A stretch of DNA of 64,000 nt from Dolomedes plantarius (taxonomy: Eukaryota; Arthropoda; Arachnida; Araneae; Dolomedidae), in the NCBI GenBank assembly GCA_907164885.2, contig OU015496.1, forward strand, positions 139,775,685 through 139,839,684. Reading direction: 5' to 3'. A program made the translations under genes and the position numbers. Position 1 is the stretch's first letter, and each line of letters starts with the position of its first letter. Shown here in pieces: positions 59,001 to 64,000 of the stretch. The notes beneath the pieces were generated by a model, which ran no database searches, had not been told where the DNA came from, and was given only the letters and a program-made list of their open reading frames with translations.

Positions 59001-62000
59001 GTTAATACTGTAAATACAATTAAATTAATTATGTATGTGCTATTGTAATTAAATAAATATCGCCTTCTGAGATGGCGTTAGACCTGATTCCAGTTAGCTG
59101 ATTTATTTTCGACGCTGAGCCTGACTAGTGGCGTTCTTTCCCGCCATAAGTGATGGCCGTCGGACACTGAACACTAGATAAAGTCGTGAAGTTTCCACTT
59201 CATGCTGTTGTCAAGAGTTGTCGTCGCCGTCAACCGCTGTTTTGCTTTTAATATCTATTTAGTTTTGGTTTTGGTTGGCGATGAACGTTGAAGAAACCCT
59301 CGTTCCCGCCACAAAAAACATTTTGAAACACATACGGAACGATAATATTTTTTAAAAATATAATAACACAAAAATGAAAAGGGAACTCGGGTACATTTAT
59401 TGAGAGCCACAAATAATCCTTCAAAGAGCCGCAGGTTGGCCACCCCTGGTCTATGTCGTAGTTTCTATGGACTACGAGGATGATGTTGAGAACACGGATT
59501 AGGCGCATTCCTTTACTTATAAGTTTGCATTTATAAACCCATTGATTATGTTTATCGAAAATGACTTAATCACAAACAAGGCACACATTCCTGTAAACAA
59601 TATGCCAATATTTAGTATTGATCTTATGCTATCAATTTCGCCTGTTTGATGTGTTTAATTTCTCATTTTACTACTAACATACAAACAGAGGTATTTAGAG
59701 AGCTATTTTGCCATTTATTTAGAATTGAATATTATCAGTACAAAAAGCGACGAACATAATACGAATTCTTAAAAGAAACCCGTTAATCATTCAGTGTACA
59801 TGTGAAATGTTTTAGAACATCTAAAATTTCATTCCTTAGAAGAATAAATAGTATATTTATTTGTATTTTATAGCATCTTTTTGAAAATCACTAACCATCA
59901 TAACCATTGGCTTTAACAGTCAGAAATATTGAAACAGGATAGCCTTTATGCCATCTTCTAGTTATTTCGCTCATTTGAGGTTATTAGTGGAGGTAATTTA
60001 AAATAAATAAGGCGACCACAGCTTTCGCTTATACGCCGTGTTGAACCTGAAGACCAGTCGCCGCGTAGCAATACCTGCAAACTCAGCCGATGGTTATGCA
60101 CCTGTTCTGTTAATTAGTATGGACCTGGGAGCCGGATATACAGTACAGATCTGCAATCCAATTAAGGCAACCCTCGGCCCCTTATTAGCGGAGGTTAGTG
60201 AAATTGTAAAAACTCATATCCTGTATCCAATATTTGTCTATCTGTTTCTCACCCAGAAGTAAAAAAAAATGCTTAAGGCATAGAAATGATAGTTTTTTTT
60301 CTGGTTTAGGCAATAGATTTAAAAGTGAATTTCCTAAGCGATTAAAACTTTCATCCATGTAACATCGTTATATACTTTCGTCTAAGATTTACTATTTCTT
60401 AGTTGATGGGGGAATTTGTCAGTCTTTTCTCAAAAGTCATTCAGATTTGTGATTGACGTTGGGAAAAGTTGACGTTTATCGTGTTGTTGTTGCTAATGCC
60501 TCCTGGCCGGAAGTTTCAGGCCAGGTTCATATAGACTTTGAGGGAGGGGTGCGGCTCCGGTTTACGATTGCACAACAAGGGTCGGAGTCCGTCTTAGCTA
60601 GATGCCACCAGTGACGAGCACTCCCTGGGGTGTCATCTGGGCAGATCGTACCGTCACCCACCCTCTCTAACCTCATAGAGAGAGGTTTTTTTTATCTCAT
60701 TTCCGGTCTTCCAGTTTAATATGCCCATATCCGGCCTAGACAGGAAGATATTTAATGCCGCTTGCCGGGATTCAAACTGAGCACCCTAAACGTTCAGTGG
60801 GGGATGAACGACATTTAACTAGTAAAAAAATCTATGAAATCTTATAAAAAGACTTTTAGAGATCCTAACATTTAAAATACTACAGCTACTAGAGGAAACT
60901 TAAATGTTGTACATCATGCATCAGACAACATAACAGTTCTACATATTAACATTACTCCCTTTGATTTTCTTATCCTTTAAGAGATTTACATTTCAGAAAA
61001 ATTAGGATAGAGTTACTAACCGTGTATATAGATCAGATTAAAATGTATATGTATCTACTTGTTAAATTTTCTTTCAAACATTTCCTGAAAAATATTTTCA
61101 CGTGACTTCTTAAATTCGAAGGTCCGCTGCGAGGTGGGGACTTGCAAAAGAATACCTTCGAAAGTCTATTGAAATTGCTCAAGAGCTCGAGGACCGTATA
61201 TCAGAGTTCGATAGACTGACAGATCTGGGTAACGTGTACCGATCTGAAGGAAGGATAGCAGATGCTTTAGATCAGCAAGTTCTGCATATGGCTTTCGCAT
61301 TTAAAAGAGGTAAGAACCTTAGTAAATCTAATAATATCGTTTTATGACTTCCGAGACATGATTTTTATGTCATTATATCATTTTAGATATTTAATGATCC
61401 ATGTCTGTACTAAACTTCAGTAAAAAACTTTTAAAGACGAACTGCAATTAGCTTGTAAAGTTTTAACTACCATAATTCATGATCGGTTAAGGCTGCCGTG
61501 TACTAACCCTATTGGATTCACTTCTCAATGTTAACGTATGGAGAAAATTTGTCCAAGGGTTGCCGACTTGGATTTAAAGATTTTTTTTAAAAATTTACTC
61601 CGTAATAGAGAAAGAAGTTTTGTGTCTTGGGGCATTTTTCGTTTTTAAGAAAAAATGCAAATCAAATTTAAATGTTTTAAAATTTAAATTATTCGAGGAA
61701 AAAATCCGGTAAAGTGTGTTTTAAACGCTCACAAATTCCTTTGGTAGAGGAAATTTTAAAATGAATCCTGTTGCAAAGGACAGAAAAGTTCAGGCTATCT
61801 GAAAGTACCATTTTTATTGGATTATCAGCATTTATGTAGCTGTAAATTGTAGACAAATTTTCTCCAAAGGTTAACATTGGGATGAGAGAATCCAATACGG
61901 TTAGTGTACAGAATCCTTAAAATAACCATGTATACAGTCACAATCGTGTGTAATTGAGGGCCCATGTATTGCCGTTTCCAACAAACTGTCCTGTAACGTC

Positions 62001-63187
62001 CCGTAGCTACAATAAAAAAACTTTATAAGTGAACACGTAGTTAATGAATTAGCCAAAAGAGAACCACCTCACACAATAAACTACACATTGTGACACCGAA
62101 GATTCTGCCATTAACCACTATGCAGTTTCACATCCTTGTAATAACGCTATTTATAGATTCCAAATATTTTTGACATTGCATTGACGTCAATTTATTGGCG
62201 TTATACTTTTATCCTAAAGTAAAAATGGCGTTTTTTCCTGTCATAGCTCATAGCTAACTCAATTTTGTTTCGTTTCTTGACCAAATAGCTCACTCATGGG
62301 TTAAAGTTAAAGAAAGACTTTGAAAACTTTGACAACATGAAAAATAATTAATTTCATTTGGGTAAAATAGGTATAATAATGTAGAAATCAAAACGTTGAT
62401 CGTTATGAAAATATTTCGAAAATTATTTTATTAAAAGTAAATCTATGATACTTGTAATTCATGACTTCTGTGCAATATTGAGGTATTTTCTTGTTAAATC
62501 ACTCTAAAAAAAACTCGCTTTCTTCCCTTATTGCAACTGTACACACCCTACGTATTATCGCTATAAAATAAAAACTGGTGTCATCGCATGGTCAGGAACA
62601 CATTTCTATTGTTTGCTTCCGAAACGCACAAAGAAACACAACGACCGTTATGTTTTAAAAAATACTTGCTTTTTTTTACCGAGAAATATTTCGTGTCTCT
62701 ACCACTCGATCCCACGAATTAATTTTGAATTTCGATCTATAGAATTCTATTTGTAATATTTAGTCACAACCAAATCATGAACTATTATGATTTCCTTCAT
62801 GATTTCTATCAGGATTTTACTCGAAGGTCTGAATAGGGGTTACCCCTATTGAAAGTCACTCGCGCAACAACCCGACCCGCATACTGTTAAGGATATACGG
62901 GTTGCTTAGTATTAAAAGTATAACTGTTCGGGATGTGCATATAATGTAAATAAATGTTAAGTGAGAACTTTTTTCTTCCTTTGCTATATATTGCTTTTAT
63001 GCAGGTGATTTATGGGGCCTTACTGTGGCGTGCTTCAACATGGGCTTTGCGTATTATTCTATAACTCCTAAACCTGACTTGAAGCGAGCTCTCATTCTCT
63101 TGTCTCTAAAACACGATCTGGCAACTCTGACTCAAAATGAGCCGCTAAGAGGGATGGCCCTTAACAACCTTGGAAAAACGTTTTGTG
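32946..63187 (+). CDS. gene 2: TPR-repeat protein, 3' end beyond window
   Basis: Model: 32946-33001 (tentative), 49524-49657, 54705-54814, 57633-57866, 58313-58521, 61122-61309, 63005-63187; further exons lie outside. All introns are GT-AG and every phase agrees. The N-terminus is charged and helical (RDEAERLLTKFETQIEKLKK), followed by helical hairpins and clear tetratricopeptide repeats: LLQKLGNACRS with LAKEYLRKSIEIAQ, LTDLGNVYRSEGRIADALDQ, then ACFNMGFAYY and MALNNLGKTF. TPRs form a superhelical groove for protein binding, so a scaffold role is expected; the partner is unknown. No signal peptide or membrane segment. I do not recognise the orthologue. Introns are 0.4-5 kb and full of transposons; intron 1, if the first exon is right, is 16.5 kb. 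Confidence 0.75.
33002..35339. other. putative intron 1 of gene 2, mostly unassigned
   Basis: AT-rich, with a short (GA)n(TTGG)n run at 33283-33316. Two diverged copies of a ~70 bp motif (acaaatcgttggaaa) occur at 34020 and 34200. Confidence 0.4.
34658..34890 (-). other. possible orphan coding exon, unknown
   Basis: Minus-strand frame opening after an acceptor-like cgtgtgttcag and running to a stop at 34658. Includes SADFLVRKNELRHQLQLSSV and ERLVVTSGETFRNYKYWLLL. Composition looks protein-like with a hydrophobic end, but no partner exon or family is known. Confidence 0.25.
35340..35920. repeat. 291 bp direct tandem duplication
   Basis: 35340-35630 and 35631-35920 are near-identical. The unit spans host DNA plus the left end of the element at 35404, so it arose after that insertion. 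Few differences (for example acagtattttt versus accgtattttt). Confidence 0.9.
35404..35974. mobile_element. TA-flanked MITE with CMGTATTTTTCGGACC ends
   Basis: Left cagtatttttcggaccataa, right ttatggtccgaaaaatacgg, TA on each side. An internal accataaggcgcatcccaa motif repeats the end. Its length is inflated by the 291 bp duplication. Confidence 0.8.
36001..36402. mobile_element. hAT MITE, 'CAGGCCCGG' family copy 1
   Basis: Starts caggcccggaccgatgaact and ends tatgggaccggcca. Flanks tgtatagc (35993-36000) and tgtgtagc (36403-36410) are an 8 bp target duplication with one change. A reversed relative is at about 43845-46157. Confidence 0.8.
36790..36967. mobile_element. MITE related to 23503-23676
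   Basis: Shares gcgttactcg, attttaaaccagtcacagac and acggattctatgt with the 23503 copy; ends in caataggcccta. The left end is worn. Confidence 0.6.
37769..42808 (+). repeat. tandem array: 20 units of 252 bp
   Basis: Unit starts at 37769, 38021, 38273 and so on, exactly 252 bp each, no spacers. Most units differ by 0-3 substitutions; unit 20 is clearly diverged in its last ~100 bp. Each unit begins with the Helitron 5' end. Marker variants: ctgatcag in units 1, 16, 18 and 20 (ctaatcag elsewhere), caccgtttg in 10, 14 and 16. Confidence 0.97.
37769..43036 (+). mobile_element. non-autonomous Helitron carrying a 20-unit array
   Basis: Begins TCTATACTAATATATAAAGA, the 5' terminus typical of animal Helitrons, and ends cacgggccgCTAG, with a short hairpin just before (ccggac-aaa-gtcgg, one bulge). 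It sits between host A (37768) and T (43037), as Helitrons do, and causes no target duplication. No Rep/helicase gene is present. About 230 bp after the array (42809-43036) form its unique 3' part, including a B-box-like cggttcgaaccc. Confidence 0.85.
44549..45024. mobile_element. hAT MITE, 'CAGGGCC' family copy 2
   Basis: Starts cagggcccgattagaaaatt, ends ggaaaatcagggcctg, with acaccacg and gcaccacg flanking (7 of 8 match). It aligns along its length with 18117-18587. Confidence 0.9.
45025..45248. other. foreign segment inside TTAA MITE copy C
   Basis: Unassigned GC-richer DNA before the (ATT)n array. Confidence 0.35.
45250..45315. repeat. (ATT)n microsatellite
   Basis: About 20 ATT units with one interruption. 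Confidence 0.95.
45480..45704. repeat. dispersed repeat shared with 60030-60190
   Basis: Contains a small tandem motif (ttgtctcggacggt / ttgtcccggacggt) and a block ggcctgggcgccggacgggc then agtacagatctgc. The 60030 copy has gacctgggagccggatatac and acagatctgcaatccaatt in the same order. Confidence 0.55.
46771..47092 (+). mobile_element. tRNA-headed SINE, tail type 2
   Basis: A-box aaggtagcctagtggtagcg and B-box cggttcgaatcccg, then the family body and the tail aggcagggattcaatcccgg-like segment, tataagtaaaggccaatg. Full-length relative of 29446-29780. Confidence 0.85.
47248..47676. mobile_element. TTAA MITE family, copy D
   Basis: TTAAggctgctgggaactaa at the left, ggttagtacacaacagccTTAA at the right, 429 bp, uninterrupted, same internal orientation as copy C. 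Confidence 0.9.
47677..48405. other. intronic sequence, unassigned
   Basis: Nothing recognised. Confidence 0.4.
48406..48876 (+). mobile_element. second non-autonomous Helitron, 471 bp
   Basis: Starts TCTAATATTTAAAAACGAAA then gtttgtctgtctgtctgtc, and ends with cccgggcatcgctgggtact then cctgCTCG, lying between A and T. The terminal hairpin (cccgg-gcatcg-ctggg) is typical; CTCG replaces the usual CTAG. Confidence 0.75.
48877..49476. other. intron end before gene 2 exon, with (CA)n/(TATG)n at 49022-49080
   Basis: A short microsatellite and otherwise unassigned AT-rich DNA. Confidence 0.5.
49524..49657 (+). CDS. gene 2, second coding exon (or first, from ATG 49525)
   Basis: Acceptor tattttctgcag, with another upstream at 49476 (ttttttttacag). 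Encodes MEFLDENPGVRDEAERLLTK and further charged helix to RRKIDQAP. Donor cag|gtaatc, phase 1. Confidence 0.75.
50263..51251 (+). mobile_element. pogo/Tigger-like element with residual C-terminus
   Basis: Ends ccgtaaaatctggagtataa and ttatagtcgagattttacgg, TA on both sides. A plus-strand frame at 50880-50996 ends in an acidic tail (SSEDDDSDIYYDG ... YSTKSD, stop), like the C-terminus of pogo-type transposases. Three hairpin elements occupy its left half. Confidence 0.7.
50431..50790. mobile_element. three hairpin elements in a row (100, 82 and 172 bp)
   Basis: 50431-50530, 50534-50615 and 50619-50790. Each opens with agcRccctttacacgtacg (the third starts agcgccctttataaa) and closes with its reverse complement (cgtacgtgtaaagggYgct; aaaggacgct in the third). 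Spacers are only 3 bp (gat, att). Inner parts share gagcgtacgggattgcgcgc. Confidence 0.85.
51252..51343. repeat. (TA)n(TG)n microsatellite
   Basis: About 30 TA then 12 TG units next to the right end of the pogo element. Confidence 0.95.
51344..52217 (-). mobile_element. candidate LTR (minus orientation)
   Basis: Begins tgatgccccgtacc and ends cgttattatca, giving TGAT...ATCA termini. Right after it, cgatatccccccttccgg is a polypurine tract on the minus strand (ggaaggggg), as expected next to a 3' LTR. No second LTR or pol domain was found. Confidence 0.45.
52218..53382. other. possible retroelement interior, decayed; (TA)n at 53039-53080
   Basis: No protein motif survives. Includes a pure TA array. 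Confidence 0.4.
53383..53957. repeat. 288 bp direct tandem duplication
   Basis: 53383-53670 and 53671-53957 differ at only a few bases (for example tttctattcgctt versus tttgtattcgcgt). In intron 2 of gene 2. Confidence 0.9.
53958..54704. other. intron, unassigned
   Basis: No feature recognised. Confidence 0.4.
54705..54814 (+). CDS. gene 2, third coding exon
   Basis: Acceptor gtacatttcag; reads DVETKSKQIRNLLEMNVPAS then LDLLERLLVKHKNDTLL. Donor ttg|gtacgt, phase 0. Confidence 0.8.
55586..56977 (+). mobile_element. Tc1-like element of the DUF4817 type, decayed
   Basis: Ends cagtgtgtccttaaaataat and attatttctcggacacactg, continued inward (gtggggttt / aaaccccac). Before the inner insert, 55890-56090 encodes the transposase C-terminus: PMDFYFWGYVK in one frame, then LDHLKDRITEAVSSIATDIL and EAHIEVY stop. 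Most of the DDE domain is missing. Confidence 0.75.
56135..56899. mobile_element. palindromic element nested in the previous one
   Basis: Ends cagggttcccacccatatcc and ggatataggtgggaaccctg, TA on each side. The inverted arms run about 320 bp each (for example aaaaggctatgcgctacttg versus cgagtagcgcatagcctttt), leaving ~120 bp in the middle. Confidence 0.85.
56978..57632. other. intron, unassigned; A-run near 57469-57490
   Basis: Nothing recognised. Confidence 0.4.
57633..57866 (+). CDS. gene 2, fourth coding exon
   Basis: 78 codons in phase 0. Begins YLEWMSHRQQVAMSLETFTR and continues with helical hairpin pattern ending CRYQGKVGEAE. Acceptor ctacttttag, donor gag|gtaagc. Confidence 0.85.
58313..58521 (+). 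CDS. gene 2, fifth coding exon
   Basis: Reads VYLEEAKGIANAEEDEDDQH, then LLARGLLNDAIEIIFNPLL and LLLQKLGNACR, the first half of a TPR whose second helix is in the next exon. Acceptor attttcctcag, donor gcag|gttagt, phase 2. Confidence 0.85.
58716..59448. mobile_element. hAT MITE, 733 bp
   Basis: Ends caggggtggccaagctcctt and gcaggttggccacccctg, with subterminal gagcc repeats. The 8 bp gtctatgt is repeated exactly at 58708-58715 and 59449-59456. Confidence 0.95.
60030..60190. repeat. dispersed repeat shared with 45480-45704
   Basis: See the partner entry; the two share order and several 10-14 bp blocks, and lie in the same orientation. Confidence 0.5.
60482..60800 (-). mobile_element. tRNA-headed SINE, tail type 1 (minus strand)
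   Basis: Reverse-strand B-box tttgaatcccg, body catatccggcctagaca and cccaccctctctaacctc on plus, AAC tail at the left (gttgttgttgctaatgcc). Counterpart of 24176-24480. Confidence 0.8.
61122..61309 (+). CDS. gene 2, sixth coding exon
   Basis: Completes Arg, then SAARWGLAKEYLRKSIEIAQ and RLTDLGNVYRSEGRIADALD, two canonical TPR helices pairs. Donor agag|gtaaga, phase 1. The acceptor (aaattcgaag) is weak in pyrimidines, but the phase and TPR continuity support it. Confidence 0.85.
61487..61920. mobile_element. TTAA MITE family, copy E
   Basis: TTAAggctgccgtgtactaa and ggttagtgtacagaatccTTAA, 434 bp, in the intron before the last exon seen of gene 2. Confidence 0.9.
61921..63004. other. intron, unassigned
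   Basis: No repeat or coding signal supported. Confidence 0.4.
63005..63187 (+). CDS. gene 2, seventh coding exon (last in window)
   Basis: Acceptor cttttatgcag. Encodes GDLWGLTVACFNMGFAYYSI, an aliphatic helix (DLKRALILLSLKHDLA) and MALNNLGKTFC. Donor tgtg|gtaagt, phase 1; the next exon was not found before 64000. Confidence 0.8.
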
Positions 63188-64000
63188 GTAAGTAAAAATT
63201 AATTTAAGAATGCCCGTATCAAATGCCCTTTTTCTTGTTGACATTCATTTTTTTAACTGTGTAGGATCTAATTTTTTTTTCGAATGTGTTCAGTGCTTTT
63301 GCCTTGAGGACATTGATCCAACCATACTATGAATACATATGTTGGGTTTATGGGGACACTATTTAGGTGAGACAATATATGAGGTAACAGCAAAGGATCG
63401 TTCATGGATTTTCCAGAATTCGAACCCGAGCTTACTTTGTAGAAGTTTTTTTTCTTCTTTCAATGCGGCAGACAATTGTCTTTGACAGTAGGTACTTCTT
63501 GACACTGTCCCATGAAGATCTGCGAACTTTTGCTGGCTACTTAATTATGGGAACACCATTTAAGCGAGCCAGCATCGCTCCCTATAAGATAGACGACACA
63601 GAAACGACCAAGCTTTATCCGGAATTTGAACCCAAACCCACTACGTGGCAGCTCAGAACGTTGACCACGATACTATATGGGCGGCTACTTTGTAGAAGGT
63701 GGAGACACTGACCACTTTACGATGTAGGCGGCGAGTGTAGAATCCATAAAACGGGTAAGGTCTGCCCATAAATCAGATAAGTTGCGTTAAAGAAAATTAA
63801 TTTCAACATACAGCTGAAAAATATTTACAATAACATATACAAGGACACTTCGATTCATTTTCTAAAATTACTGGAGTATGGCAATAGCATAATATAGAAC
63901 AACTTCCGAAGGAATGTCTTTCGCGCATGCGCGCTGCCGAGGAAGTCTCTATTGAAAAAGTTTAGTAGCTTTTTAGCCCGGAATTACTCTCGCCATGGAG
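63188..64000. other. start of next intron of gene 2; unassigned repeat-like DNA
   Basis: The motif actttgtagaag occurs at about 63434 and 63688, and gaa(t)tt(c/t)gaaccc at 63417 and 63621, hinting at a diverged duplicated repeat. No exon in phase could be supported. Confidence 0.35.

Noticed and set aside
63463..63711. Next exon of gene 2
   Set aside because: After the acceptor-like gcggcag, the required phase gives a stop after four codons; the open frame is in a different phase.

Overview
The window reads as a piece of an AT-rich, repeat-laden animal genome, most likely an arthropod and perhaps a chelicerate such as a spider. This is inferred from spliced genes with GT-AG introns, long (TA)n and (CA)n arrays, several mariner/Tc1, pogo, hAT, piggyBac-like and Helitron elements, tRNA-headed SINEs, and a DUF4817-type transposase common in arthropod genomes. 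Nothing prokaryotic, and no complete rRNA or tRNA gene, was seen.

Two host genes can be built from splice sites with consistent phases. Gene 1 is on the minus strand with seven exons between 26223 and 7213, encoding about 444 residues. It has an acidic, Tyr-rich middle, one large exon with a probable beta-sandwich domain, and a Pro-rich tail; I do not recognise the family. Gene 2 is on the plus strand with exons at 49524-49657, 54705-54814, 57633-57866, 58313-58521, 61122-61309 and 63005-63187. It encodes a TPR-repeat protein whose 3' end lies beyond the window. A small exon at 32946-33001 joins it in phase and is the best candidate for its first coding exon. The genes are divergent, with about 6.7 kb between the two candidate starts.

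Layout. 1-1050: dead Ty3/gypsy integrase. 3.7-7.2 kb: a hAT MITE and unexplained AT-rich DNA. 7.2-26.2 kb: gene 1, with introns holding a decayed hAT transposase, a 1.25 kb fold-back, a nearly intact DUF4817/Tc1-mariner element with ~230 bp TIRs, two mariners, a pogo element and a TTAA MITE. 26-33 kb: intergenic, with SINEs and a TTAA MITE. 33-49.5 kb (putative intron 1 of gene 2): a mariner split by a Helitron carrying twenty 252 bp tandem units, then a nest of hAT, piggyBac-like and hAT elements. 49.5-63.2 kb: the TPR exons separated by pogo, LTR, Tc1, hAT, SINE and TTAA elements.

The most striking structures are the Helitron with its homogeneous 20-unit array inside a mariner, a five-copy TTAA MITE family, and several palindromic elements that could form long hairpins. 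Gene models rest on splice logic alone; no transcript or homology search was available.
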